A DNA stretch of 64,000 nt from Autumnicola psychrophila (GCF_031846645.1 NZ_JAVRHN010000003.1:248001-312000), one strand, 5' to 3'. Positions 24,919-33,036 are shown, counted from the stretch's first letter. Made by a program: numbers and translations. The notes: a model not told the origin generated them from the letters alone.

Positions 24919-25398
24919 ATGAAAAAGTTAATATTCGCTTTTCTTGCCATGGTTGCAGTTAGCTGCGGGGGCAACGCCCAGGAAGAAAAATCTTCAGAGA
25001 AATTTGAAGTTACAAAATCTGAAGAGCAATGGAAGCAGGAACTTACCAATGCAGAATTTCAGGTACTGCGTAAGGCATCTACAGAAAGACCATTTTCCAG
25101 TGATTTAAATGATATCAAGGAACCCGGAACTTTTGTTTGTGCAGCCTGTGGCAATGAATTGTACGAAACCGAACATAAATTTATGAGCGGTACCGGATGG
25201 CCAAGCTTTGATCGTGCTGTTGAAGGCGGAGTGGCTTATGGAAGGGATTCCAAATTAGGATATAGTCGTGATGAGGTGCACTGCGCAAGATGCGGCGGAC
25301 ATTTAGGGCATGTATTTAATGACGGCCCCCGGGAAACTACTGGTAAGAGACATTGCATTAATGGAATCGCGATGGATTTTGAACCAAAAAATCAATAA
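24919..25398 (+). CDS. msrB: Peptide-methionine (R)-S-oxide reductase, lipoprotein form
   Basis: 159 aa. The signal peptide ends with the lipobox AVSC (Cys16), so this MsrB is envelope-anchored. The reductase domain has the two zinc-binding CxxC pairs (CAACGNELY and CARCGGHLGHVF) and the catalytic Cys in KRHCINGIAMDFEP. It reduces methionine-R-sulfoxide in oxidised proteins. The position where many MsrBs have a resolving Cys reads GTGWPSF, so recycling may differ from the second copy, which has GCGWPSF. The second msrB starts 4 bp downstream. Confidence 0.93.
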   Translation: MKKLIFAFLAMVAVSCGGNAQEEKSSEKFEVTKSEEQWKQELTNAEFQVLRKASTERPFSSDLNDIKEPGTFVCAACGNELYETEHKFMSGTGWPSFDRAVEGGVAYGRDSKLGYSRDEVHCARCGGHLGHVFNDGPRETTGKRHCINGIAMDFEPKNQ

Positions 25399-25402
25399 AA
25401 CT

Positions 25403-25795
25403 ATGAAAAAGTACACTATAGAAAAATCAGAAGAACAATGGAGAGAGCAACTCTCTGATGAGCAATATCGCGTCCTTCGGGAAAAAGGTACCGAAGCACC
25501 GCATACAGGTAAATACAATCTTCACTTTGAAGAAGGAGAATACAAATGCGCTGCCTGCAATACTAAGCTTTTTGAAAGTGACGCAAAGTTCGAAAGTGGC
25601 TGCGGATGGCCCAGCTTTGATGAAGCCATAGAAGGAAAAGTAGAATATATCCAGGACAAAACTTTTGGAATGATTCGTACAGAAATTTTATGTGCGAATT
25701 GTGGTAGCCACCTTGGACATGTTTTTGATGATGGCCCTACGGATACTGGGCAGAGATATTGCGTAAATTCAGCAAGCATAGAATTTAATAAATAA
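25403..25795 (+). CDS. msrB: Peptide-methionine (R)-S-oxide reductase, cytoplasmic form
   Basis: 130 aa from the ATG at 25403 (MKKYTIEKSEEQWREQL). The frame is open further upstream inside the previous gene, but similarity to MsrB starts here. It has CAACNTKLFE and CANCGSHLGHVFDDGP for zinc and the catalytic Cys in RYCVNSASIEF. GCGWPSFDEA adds a Cys near the active site that the upstream copy lacks. It has no signal peptide, so it repairs oxidised methionine in the cytoplasm. The close tandem arrangement implies duplication and joint transcription, serving two compartments. Confidence 0.93.
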   Translation: MKKYTIEKSEEQWREQLSDEQYRVLREKGTEAPHTGKYNLHFEEGEYKCAACNTKLFESDAKFESGCGWPSFDEAIEGKVEYIQDKTFGMIRTEILCANCGSHLGHVFDDGPTDTGQRYCVNSASIEFNK

Positions 25796-25810
25796 CTTAA
25801 CACCTATATT

Positions 25811-26347
25811 ATGAAAAAATTACTTTCAATTTTATTTTTATCGACATTTGCTTTTGTATCATGTTCAGATGATGGTGAAATAGGTCCCCGTGGTCCACAA
25901 GGCCCTCCTGGAGAAGATGGCGCTTATGTTGTCGGAATCAGTTATGAATATGATGTAGAGTTTCAATATGATGAGGAATCAAATATTTATACTTCTTTAT
26001 TAGAATTTCCACAAACTGAAGAACCATCAGATGCTATTTTGGTTTATCGACTGGAAACAATTAACAATATTGACACCTGGAATTTGATTCCTAAGAGCTA
26101 TTTTTTAGATGAAGGAATTCTTCAGATTTCCTATAATCATACTGATGAGGATGTACAATTACTAATTGAAGCCGATTTTGATATAAACGATTTAAATTCT
26201 TCATTTACTCAAGATCAATATTATAGAGTCGTTGTTTTACCTTCAGATTTTGAGCAAGGCAGTGTTGATACTTCTAACATGCATGCTGTATTGGATGCAT
26301 TAAATCTTCAGGAAAATGAAATAATTAAAATTAAAAACTCTAAGTAA
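25811..26347 (+). CDS. Lipoprotein with short collagen-like stretch
   Basis: 178 aa. The signal peptide ends at FVSC (Cys19). Right after the anchor comes a short Gly-X-Y run (GEIGPRGPQGPPGEDG), then a roughly 140-residue domain with VEFQYDEESNIYTSLLEF and YYRVVVLPSDF. That domain is clearly related to the next gene's C-terminal domain (LVYRLET versus LVYMATG, and the shared Asn-Ala-Val or His-Ala-Val near the end). The role is unknown; surface-exposed collagen-like stalks often space or oligomerise a head domain. Confidence 0.75.
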   Translation: MKKLLSILFLSTFAFVSCSDDGEIGPRGPQGPPGEDGAYVVGISYEYDVEFQYDEESNIYTSLLEFPQTEEPSDAILVYRLETINNIDTWNLIPKSYFLDEGILQISYNHTDEDVQLLIEADFDINDLNSSFTQDQYYRVVVLPSDFEQGSVDTSNMHAVLDALNLQENEIIKIKNSK

Positions 26348-26391
26348 ATTGCATAAAGGCTAAGAGTCTTTATAATATTTATCCAGTTTAT

Positions 26392-26426
26392 AAAAAGCTT
26401 GCCCTTGTGGGCAGGCTTTTTTTTGT
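26392..26426 (+). terminator. Terminator after the first collagen-like gene
   Basis: aaaagcttgccc pairs with gggcaggctttt around ttgt and is followed by a T-run of eight. Confidence 0.85.
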
Positions 26427-26515
26427 GAATTTATCTAAGTAGCAAAGAAAACTATTCCCCTTTTAAGGTAATTTTATATCTTCACTTCCCTAATCAGATA
26501 AACTAAAAATTAATT

Positions 26516-27202
26516 ATGAGAAAAATCTTTACACTACTTTTTATCTCCACATTTTTATTCACAGCATGCTCAGAAGACGGAGAAATGGGTCCACAAGGGC
26601 CACAAGGTGAACAGGGCCCACAGGGAGAACCTGGTCCGGCAGGTGGACCACAAGGCGAGCAGGGTGAGCAAGGACCTGTGGGACCAGAAGGTCCACAGGG
26701 TCCTGAAGGACCACAGGGACCACAAGGCGAACCTGGAGATGCAATTACCGGGACGGTTCTCGATTTGGAGGTATCAAACTTTAATGAAGCCAATGATTAC
26801 ACGCTTTTTCTGGAATTTGAAGAAGAGGGAGTAACTGTTGAAGAAGACGATGCTGTTCTCGTTTATATGGCCACAGGTCAATTTGACGATTCTGACGGAG
26901 TTCCGTATTATGTTTGGCGCCAGCTTCCGCAGATTTATTATACCGAAGACGGGGAACAAATTCAATACAATTTTGACTTTACATTCTTCGACGTCACAAT
27001 TTTTCTAAATAGCAGCATTCCTTATGAAGATTTTGACACTATAGATGCCACTTACACAGACAACCAACTCTTTAGAATTATAGTGGTTCCTGCGACTTTT
27101 GCTGAAACACAAAGCGTGGATATTTCCGACTACAATGCCGTAATGAAGAAGCTAAATTTTAATACTAAAAAGATCAGAACCGTTTCCCCGAGCAGCAAAT
27201 AA
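26516..27202 (+). CDS. Lipoprotein with long collagen-like Gly-X-Y domain
   Basis: 228 aa. The signal peptide ends at FTAC (Cys19). Residues about 22-78 are a collagen-like triple-helix stretch of Gly-Pro-Gln, Gly-Glu-Gln and Gly-Pro-Glu triplets with one break (GPAGGPQ). A C-terminal head domain homologous to that of the gene at 25811 follows. Without hydroxyproline such bacterial collagens rely on charged triplets for stability, as seen here. It is probably a trimeric stalked surface lipoprotein. The repeat makes it prone to length changes by slippage. Confidence 0.8.
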   Translation: MRKIFTLLFISTFLFTACSEDGEMGPQGPQGEQGPQGEPGPAGGPQGEQGEQGPVGPEGPQGPEGPQGPQGEPGDAITGTVLDLEVSNFNEANDYTLFLEFEEEGVTVEEDDAVLVYMATGQFDDSDGVPYYVWRQLPQIYYTEDGEQIQYNFDFTFFDVTIFLNSSIPYEDFDTIDATYTDNQLFRIIVVPATFAETQSVDISDYNAVMKKLNFNTKKIRTVSPSSK

Positions 27203-27231
27203 CATTTAATGACTTATTCAGATAAAGCTTA

Positions 27232-27254
27232 TCCTTATGGGTAAGCTTTTTTTA
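27232..27254 (+). terminator. Terminator after the second collagen-like gene
   Basis: aaagcttatcc pairs with gggtaagcttt around ttat (one G-U pair), followed by a T-run. Confidence 0.8.
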
Positions 27255-27355
27255 TTCCGATCTTTTGAAATAATGCCAAAGCATAATGCTTTCAGTTTAG
27301 GCTATAATTCCTTAAATTCGCTACTTCTATAACCGATTTAAAAATTATTCCGAAT

Positions 27356-28747
27356 ATGAGTAAATACGATGTCATAGTGCTGGGTAGTGGCCCGGGCGGT
27401 TACGTAACTGCAATTCGTGCTTCACAATTGGGTTTTAAAACTGCAATTGTAGAAAAAGAAAGCCTTGGTGGCGTTTGTCTTAACTGGGGTTGTATCCCTA
27501 CAAAAGCGCTTCTTAAAAGTGCTGAAGTTTTTGACTACCTAAAGCATGCCGACGATTACGGATTAAAGCTTGAAAACGCAGATAAAGATTTTGGGGCTGT
27601 AATTAAAAGAAGCCGCGACGTTGCCAATGGAATGAGCAAAGGTGTGCAGTTTCTTATGAAGAAAAATAAAATTGATGTAATTGAAGGCTTTGGGAAACTG
27701 AAAAAGGGTAAAAAAGTTGCTGTTACAGATAGCAAGGATAAGACTACAGATTACGAAGCAGAAAATATTATAGTTGCAACCGGCGCCAGATCACGGGAAT
27801 TGCCAAACCTAAAGCAGGATGGTAAAAAAGTTATCGGTTACAGGGAAGCTATGACTCTGGAAAAGCAGCCTAAATCTATGATCGTAGTTGGCTCCGGAGC
27901 TATTGGGGTAGAATTTGCACATTTCTACAATGCTATGGGAACAGACGTAACTGTTGTAGAATTTCTTCCTAACGTGGTTCCTCTCGAAGACGAAGATATT
28001 TCCAAACAATTCGAAAGAAGCATCAAAAAAGCCGGAATTAAAGTAATGACCAACTCTTCAGTAGAAAGTGTGGATACTTCCGGAAAAACAGTAAAAGCCA
28101 AGGTGAAAACCAAAAAAGGTGAAGAAACACTGGAAGCCGATATTGTGCTTTCTGCAGTGGGTATTAAAACCAACATAGAAAATATCGGACTTGAAGAACT
28201 CGGTATTAAGACTGAAAAAGATAAAATCATTGTTGATGATTTTTATAAAACCAACGTTTCCGGCGTTTACGCGATTGGAGATGTGGTTCACGGCCCTGCC
28301 CTTGCACACGTTGCTTCTGCGGAAGGAATTCTTTGTGTAGAAAAAATCAAAGGCATGAAAGTAGAGCCGCTTGACTACGGAAATATTCCTGGTTGTACTT
28401 ATGCAACTCCTGAAATTGCTTCGGTTGGAATGACAGAAAAGCAAGCTAAGGAAGCCGGTTACGAGATCAAGGTCGGAAAATTCCCATTTTCGGCATCAGG
28501 AAAAGCAAAAGCTGCAGGAAAATCTGATGGTTTTGTAAAAGTAATATTCGACGCAAAATACGGAGAATGGCTGGGTTGCCATATGATTGGCGCCGGAGTT
28601 ACAGATATGATTGCTGAAGCTGTTCTGGGCCGAAAATTGGAAACTACAGGTCACGAAGTGCTAAAAGCAGTGCACCCTCACCCTACAATGAGCGAAGCAG
28701 TAATGGAAGCTGTTGCCGCCGCTTATGATGAAGTAATTCATATTTAG
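27356..28747 (+). CDS. lpdA: Dihydrolipoyl dehydrogenase
   Basis: 463 aa. The FAD-binding GSGPGGYVTAIRASQLG is at the N-terminus and the redox-active disulfide is C41/C46 in GGVCLNWGCIPTKALL. A second dinucleotide site (VVGSGAIGVEFAHFY) binds NAD, and the C-terminal HPHPTMSEAVMEA holds the active-site His-Glu. This E3 subunit reoxidises dihydrolipoamide in 2-oxoacid dehydrogenases and the glycine cleavage system; gcvT of the latter lies at 47103 in this window. It is transcribed alone and ends in a strong terminator. Confidence 0.97.
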   Translation: MSKYDVIVLGSGPGGYVTAIRASQLGFKTAIVEKESLGGVCLNWGCIPTKALLKSAEVFDYLKHADDYGLKLENADKDFGAVIKRSRDVANGMSKGVQFLMKKNKIDVIEGFGKLKKGKKVAVTDSKDKTTDYEAENIIVATGARSRELPNLKQDGKKVIGYREAMTLEKQPKSMIVVGSGAIGVEFAHFYNAMGTDVTVVEFLPNVVPLEDEDISKQFERSIKKAGIKVMTNSSVESVDTSGKTVKAKVKTKKGEETLEADIVLSAVGIKTNIENIGLEELGIKTEKDKIIVDDFYKTNVSGVYAIGDVVHGPALAHVASAEGILCVEKIKGMKVEPLDYGNIPGCTYATPEIASVGMTEKQAKEAGYEIKVGKFPFSASGKAKAAGKSDGFVKVIFDAKYGEWLGCHMIGAGVTDMIAEAVLGRKLETTGHEVLKAVHPHPTMSEAVMEAVAAAYDEVIHI

Positions 28748-28770
28748 ATTGTAGAAAATTTAAGCTTAAG

Positions 28771-28807
28771 AATCCCGAAAAACTGAAAAGGTTTTTCGGG
28801 ATTTTTT
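28771..28807 (+). terminator. lpdA terminator
   Basis: aatcccgaaaaac pairs with gtttttcgggatt, with tgaaaag as loop, and is followed by six T residues, about 24 bp after the stop codon. Confidence 0.9.
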
Positions 28808-28820
28808 GTTTGTGGATTAT

Positions 28821-29149
28821 AGTTCGCCGTTCGGAGAATATACTGCCGATAATTGCCATTTTTGATGCAACGCCCGTAAAAGCCCCCCTCCTCACCAAGG
28901 ATGGATGGCCGAAGGCCAAATATATTGTCTACTATAAAGTTCCCTCCTTTTTAAGGAGGAGTGGCCGAAGGACGGCGTGGTTTTTCCAGTTCAAAGCCCG
29001 GAATTCGTAGTTCGGGGAATTCATTGCCGATAATTGTCATTTTAATGTACCACTAAAAATAGCAGCAATCCCAGATTCTGCTCATCAAGCACCAAACAAA
29101 AATGCTCCCCTCCTTTTAAAGGAGGGGTGACCGTAGGTCGGGGTGGTTA
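28821..29149. repeat. Intergenic repeat cluster 1 (three GC-rich hairpin units)
   Basis: The 399-bp spacer between lpdA and the dph6-like gene holds no gene. Three related units lie at 28880-28920, 28941-28985 and 29105-29149. Each has a pyrimidine block (cccctcct), an AT centre, the complementary aggaggggtg, then a small hairpin (ggccgaaggcc or variants) and ggggtggtt. Two lead-in modules (28821-28863 and 28999-29044) share gttcgg plus gataattgccattt. The last unit supplies the stop codon of the minus-strand dph6-like gene. A second cluster is at 32852-33036. Confidence 0.8.
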
Positions 29150-29872
29150 TTTCGGAAGTAAGTCGCAGTACCAAAACCTCGAATCCCAGGTTCTGTCGTC
29201 GTCAGAGAAACAATTATCTTCTTTGTTTCTCTTCTGGGGATAAGATTTTTCCACCCTCTCTCCTATTTCAAACTTTACTGGATTATTAAAGATTGGTCCG
29301 TCAAAAACAAAAGTGTGAAATTCTCCATTTTCACCACAAGGATCTACACCTTCAGGTAAATCATCTACAAAAGCCTGGTCGATAATTCTTCCGCAGAAAG
29401 ATTTATCGAGTATTTTAGCATTTACGCAAACAACAATGGCTTTAAAATTTAGCAGTAAAAATTCCTGAATTAATTTTGAAGTATCTTTCTTCCAAAGTGG
29501 ATAAACCCCCTTTAATCCCACTTTCTCTAGCTGTTCTTCTCTATAATTCCTGAGGTCCTCCAGGAAAATATCTCCAAAAATGCTGTATTTAAAACCCTCC
29601 TTAATTAGTCCTTCTGTTGTCTCCTGCATTTTAGAATTATATTCCTGCATAGAAACAGCTCCGTTTAAAGCAATCACCTGAAGTGGCAGCCCCATATTCT
29701 GAGCCTGCTGAAAAAGCAGCTCATTTCGCAGTCCGTGCATCGAAACCCGGTCAACATCGGTATTTATCGTAGTTACCAATTTTTCTACAGCATATTCCTT
29801 TTGCTGCTGAAGTTTGTATAGTGCTAATGCTGAGTCCTTCCCACTACTCCAGTTGAGATAGGCTTTCTTCAT
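29147..29872 (-). CDS. Dph6-related ATP pyrophosphatase (diphthine-ammonia ligase family)
   Basis: 241 aa. The N-terminal PP-loop is LNWSSGKDSALAL, and the rest (TTINTDVDRVSMHGLR, IFGDIFLEDLRNYREE, GVDPCGENGEFHTFVFDGP) matches the Dph6/MJ0570 family. In eukaryotes Dph6 amidates diphthine on elongation factor 2; bacteria lack diphthamide, so the bacterial substrate is unknown. It starts inside the aroQ stop (4-bp overlap). Its stop codon (29147-29149) falls on the edge of a dispersed repeat, so the last residues may be set by that insertion. Confidence 0.85.
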   Translation of the reverse strand: MKKAYLNWSSGKDSALALYKLQQQKEYAVEKLVTTINTDVDRVSMHGLRNELLFQQAQNMGLPLQVIALNGAVSMQEYNSKMQETTEGLIKEGFKYSIFGDIFLEDLRNYREEQLEKVGLKGVYPLWKKDTSKLIQEFLLLNFKAIVVCVNAKILDKSFCGRIIDQAFVDDLPEGVDPCGENGEFHTFVFDGPIFNNPVKFEIGERVEKSYPQKRNKEDNCFSDDDRTWDSRFWYCDLLPK

Positions 29873-30294
29873 TCTTCATCTTTAATGAAGCTGGTAATTG
29901 CCAGATCGTAACTTTTAAGTCCGAAGCCAAGAATTAAACCCTTTGCATTTGCTGCAATAAAAGATTTATGCCGGAAATCTTCGCGGGCATGGGTATTAGA
30001 GATATGAACTTCTACCACCGGAGTTTCAATCGCCTTTACAGCATCACCAATGGCTACAGAAGTATGGGTATATGCCGCCGCATTAAGCACTATCCCGTCA
30101 AAAGTTTTAGCAGCATTTTGCAGTTCATTAATAATTTCTCCTTCCATATTACTCTGTACATATGAAAGTTCCAGGCTTCTGAATTTAAACTGAAGATGAG
30201 AAAAATATTCTTCAAAAGTTTTACCTCCGTAAATTTCAGGTTCGCGTGTTCCTAACAAGTTAAGATTAGGACCATTAATAATAAGTATTTTCAT
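29869..30294 (-). CDS. aroQ: 3-dehydroquinate dehydratase, type II
   Basis: 141 aa, the usual type II length. INGPNLNLLGTREPEIYG contains the conserved Asn and the catalytic Tyr of the lid, LNAAAYTHTSVAIGDA the substrate-binding region, and VEVHISNTHAREDFRHKS the active-site His and Arg. It converts 3-dehydroquinate to 3-dehydroshikimate in the shikimate pathway, following AroB, which is encoded at 51645. It is translationally coupled to the dph6-like gene. Confidence 0.96.
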   Translation of the reverse strand: MKILIINGPNLNLLGTREPEIYGGKTFEEYFSHLQFKFRSLELSYVQSNMEGEIINELQNAAKTFDGIVLNAAAYTHTSVAIGDAVKAIETPVVEVHISNTHAREDFRHKSFIAANAKGLILGFGLKSYDLAITSFIKDEE

Positions 30295-30350
30295 ACCGTA
30301 AATATATCGAAATATGAACGTATTTTCTTCAGTCTGGATCCAGAAAATAG

Positions 30351-30376
30351 AAAAGCAGGATCTCTCCTGCTTTTAA
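30351..30376 (-). terminator. Terminator of the beta-barrel gene at 30399
   Basis: aaaagcaggatctctcctgctttt is a 10-bp stem with a 4-nt centre, flanked by T-rich sequence on the minus strand, 25 bp after the stop codon. Confidence 0.8.
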
Positions 30377-30398
30377 AGAATATTTATACAATTTAAAC

Positions 30399-30896
30399 CT
30401 AAAGTCCAAATTCCAGGCCTACGTTAAAGGTACCAACACTAAAATTGTCTTCAACATTAATATTAGTATATGATGCTATTATATTTAACATAGCAAGTGA
30501 AAATCCGGCCTTGGGTCTATAAAAAAATCCACCGTCATTTCCATCATTCACGCCTATGGCATATCCAAGATCCAGACCTACCACTAAAAAACCTAGATCA
30601 ACACGACCGGCAGCACCCACAGGAATAAACTGAAAATCATCTACTTCCCATTCCACACCTTCATCATCTCCATCTGCTCCAAAAAAATGCATGTAGCCGG
30701 CTGTGGGCCCCACTTTCACAATTTCAGCTAATCCAAAAAGGTAGCCGATATCTGCACCCACATTAAAATTTGAAATATCTTCCACATCTCCTACGGGAAG
30801 ACCTACGTTCACTCCTAGTATGAAATCTCCATCCTGGCTAAAAGAAGACTGCATTCCAAACAGGAAAATACCGAATAATAAAATTAGCTTTTTCAT
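30399..30896 (-). CDS. Outer-membrane beta-barrel family protein
   Basis: 165 aa from the ATG at 30896 (an upstream TTG would add three residues). A signal peptide (KKLILLFGIFLFGMQSSFSQ) is followed by alternating strands rich in Gly and aromatic residues, such as FILGVNVGLPVGDV, GADIGYLFG and FFYRPKAGFSLAM, ending in a Phe-rich strand NVGLEFGL. This is the build of a small eight-stranded outer-membrane barrel. No function can be assigned. The barrel at 31220 is another member of the same broad class, with its own terminator. Confidence 0.75.
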   Translation of the reverse strand: MKKLILLFGIFLFGMQSSFSQDGDFILGVNVGLPVGDVEDISNFNVGADIGYLFGLAEIVKVGPTAGYMHFFGADGDDEGVEWEVDDFQFIPVGAAGRVDLGFLVVGLDLGYAIGVNDGNDGGFFYRPKAGFSLAMLNIIASYTNINVEDNFSVGTFNVGLEFGL

Positions 30897-31160
30897 TTCT
30901 TTCAATTTAGTTGGTTTACTAATAAAGGTAGAGAAATAAATAATATATATCTGTATATTAACAGTTTAAGGAAATTATGCGCAGAAACTTACCTTAGATT
31001 ATAACGTAGTTGATCTTATCGGCAAAGCGCGGCTTTATAACCGGTTCTTTTATATATTTTTTTCGAAGATTCGTAACTTTCATGTATTTAAAAATCCTTC
31101 TCGAGAGGTAATGTAACTGCTGCAGCTTCTTTTTACCTCTAGACATGAAAGAATTTTCCA
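30897..31160. other. Intergenic spacer without a recognisable gene
   Basis: About 260 bp of AT-rich sequence upstream of the beta-barrel gene. On the minus strand a TAccTTTA box near 30927 could be the -7 element of that gene's promoter. I see no coding potential, tRNA or repeat family here. Confidence 0.5.
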
Positions 31161-31164
31161 GCCA

Positions 31165-31197
31165 TAAAAAAAGCGGAAGAAAGATTCTCCCGCTTTA
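31165..31197 (-). terminator. Terminator of the beta-barrel gene at 31220
   Basis: On the minus strand aaagcggg and the downstream ccgcttt pair around an imperfect centre, followed by seven T residues, 23 bp after the stop codon. Confidence 0.7.
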
Positions 31198-31219
31198 AAA
31201 ATTTTTACTTTTTCTATTC

Positions 31220-31843
31220 TTAGAACATATATCCAACTCCAGCCTGGAATACAGAGTTATGAACATCATAATCTTCAATTAAATCTGAAAACCCATAGAT
31301 ATACCTTCCCTGGATAAAAAATCCATTATTAAATTTGTACTCCAAACCGGCAACACCACCAATTTCAAAATCCTGAACTCTACTAACATCCGAAACATCA
31401 GTATCTCCTCCATCTTCAAAAGGTGCATTATCGATTTCTTCGTTTACCTTAAAATTAAAAGAAGGCCCCGCCTGTACATTTAATCCTTCTACAAGATAAA
31501 TTTTTGCCAATACGGGTACACTAATGTAATCTAACTGGTACTCCACGTTATCATCAATATCAAAAATATTATCTTGCTGATCATCTGAAAGATCAAAGCC
31601 CTGTGCAGAGTAAAGCACTTCCGGCTGGATGGAAAACTTATCTGCTAAAGGTATTTCGGCCAATAATCCCAAATTAAAACCTGTACGCATGTCTGGATCT
31701 TCAAAGCCACGTATTCCGTCGCCTGTAAAGGTAGAGAAATTGACACCTCCCTTAATACCAAATTGTACAAATTCCTGCGCACTTACTGCTGTTGTTGCAA
31801 ATAAAGCCATTGCAACCATTAAAATCCCTTTTTTCATATTCAT
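31220..31843 (-). CDS. PorT-like outer-membrane beta-barrel protein
   Basis: 207 aa from the ATG at 31843; an alternative ATG lies two codons on. The signal peptide ends at TTAVSAQ. The mature part has the PorT/OmpW-like layout of Bacteroidota: FGIKGGVNFSTFTGD, FNLGLLAEIPLADKFSIQPE, LDYISVPVLAKIYLVEGLNV, AGLEYKFNNGFFIQGRYIYG and a terminal strand ending in aromatic Phe. It should be an eight-stranded outer-membrane barrel. The frame is open further upstream, but those residues do not look like an export signal. Confidence 0.85.
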   Translation of the reverse strand: MNMKKGILMVAMALFATTAVSAQEFVQFGIKGGVNFSTFTGDGIRGFEDPDMRTGFNLGLLAEIPLADKFSIQPEVLYSAQGFDLSDDQQDNIFDIDDNVEYQLDYISVPVLAKIYLVEGLNVQAGPSFNFKVNEEIDNAPFEDGGDTDVSDVSRVQDFEIGGVAGLEYKFNNGFFIQGRYIYGFSDLIEDYDVHNSVFQAGVGYMF

Positions 31844-31956
31844 AATTATCTTTTTAAAAGTTGAAACAAATGTAAGAGTCAACTTGTTAATGTAATGTTT
31901 AATTGGGGCTAAAGTATTGCTAAGAATATCGTCTCAATTGTTCTTATCTTTAGCAA

Positions 31957-32853
31957 ATGAAATGGGAAAATGCACTAAAAGATTATCGCCACTATTTGAG
32001 AATAGAAAGAGGTCTTTCTCCTAATTCTATTGAGAATTATAGCTTAGATATTATCAAGCTCATCAAATTTTTGGAAACCAATGATATAAAAATTTCCCCT
32101 ATAAATATTTCAGAAGAAATCGTTCAGCAATTCATTTATGAAACTGCAAAAACCCTGAATGCACGTTCCCGTGCAAGAATAATTTCCGGCCTTCGTGGCT
32201 TCTTCAATTTCCTGGTTTTTGAAGATTACCGAAAGGACAATCCTCTGAATTTAGTTGAATCTCCGAAAATTGGTAGAAAACTCCCCGATACAATTTCTAC
32301 AGAAGAAATTGATGAGATCATCGCGGCCATAGATCTTTCTAAAAATGGAGGTGAACGCAACCGTGCTATAATTGAAACCTTGTATGGCTGCGGTTTAAGG
32401 GTTTCTGAATTGATCGAGCTAAAAATCTCTGATCTTTTTTTTGAAGAAGGCTTTATTAAAGTCACCGGAAAAGGCGATAAGCAGCGTTTCGTTCCTATTT
32501 CTGAATATACCCGAAAATATATCGATATTTACAGAAATGAAGTCCGTGTTCACCAGGAAGTTGAAAAGTTATCCTCAGATACTTTATTTTTAAACCGAAG
32601 GGGAAAAAAGCTTACCCGGGCAATGATTTTCACAATTGTGCGCCAGCTCGCAGAGAAAGCCGGGATCCGGAAGAAAATTAGTCCGCACACCTTTAGACAC
32701 TCTTTTGCAACCCATCTCCTGGAAAATGGAGCCGATTTAAGAGCTATCCAGCAAATGATGGGTCATGAGAGTATTACTACCACAGAAGTTTATATGCACG
32801 TAGACAGAAGCCACCTACGCAAAGTGATGGAAGAGTTCCACCCGCGGAGATGA
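31957..32853 (+). CDS. xerD: Site-specific tyrosine recombinase XerD
   Basis: 298 aa, full length. The N-terminal SAM-like DNA-binding domain (YLRIERGLSPNSIENY) is followed by the catalytic domain with R148 (GLRVSELIEL), H244 and R247 (PHTFRHSFATHLL), H270 (MMGHESITTT) and nucleophile Y279. It resolves chromosome dimers at dif with XerC. It has XerD-like length and is placed alone, not beside an integrase cassette, so a housekeeping role is likely. No dif-like site was identified in the window. Confidence 0.94.
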   Translation: MKWENALKDYRHYLRIERGLSPNSIENYSLDIIKLIKFLETNDIKISPINISEEIVQQFIYETAKTLNARSRARIISGLRGFFNFLVFEDYRKDNPLNLVESPKIGRKLPDTISTEEIDEIIAAIDLSKNGGERNRAIIETLYGCGLRVSELIELKISDLFFEEGFIKVTGKGDKQRFVPISEYTRKYIDIYRNEVRVHQEVEKLSSDTLFLNRRGKKLTRAMIFTIVRQLAEKAGIRKKISPHTFRHSFATHLLENGADLRAIQQMMGHESITTTEVYMHVDRSHLRKVMEEFHPRR

Positions 32854-33036
32854 TGGTTAGTTCGGAGTTTTTATTTCGGAATTCGGAGCAAAAATTTCCT
32901 TCAGGCCAATAATTGCCATTTTCAGGATGTACCTTATTGCTCCCCTCCTTTTTCAAGGAGGGGTGGCCAAAGGCCGGGGTGGTTTTGCTCCCCTCCTTTT
33001 TTTTAAGGAGGGGTGGCCGCAAGGCCGGGGTGGTTA
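32852..33036. repeat. Intergenic repeat cluster 2 (two GC-rich hairpin units)
   Basis: Between xerD and the aldo/keto reductase gene. A lead-in module (ttcggaattcggag, then caataattgccatttt at 32907-32922) is followed by two near-identical units at 32940-32985 and 32987-33036. Each consists of tcccctcctt, an AT centre, aaggaggggtggcc, a 2-4-nt gap, ggccggggtggtt. Same family and same order of modules as cluster 1 at 28821-29149. Confidence 0.85.

Noticed and set aside
26503..26793. Minus-strand Gly-Pro-Cys-rich frame
   Set aside because: It is the antisense of collagen-type triplets; the repeat nature keeps several frames open.
28810..29010. Short plus-strand frame in repeat cluster 1, and similar frames at 32777-33116
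   Set aside because: They consist of translated intergenic repeats and have no protein-like composition.
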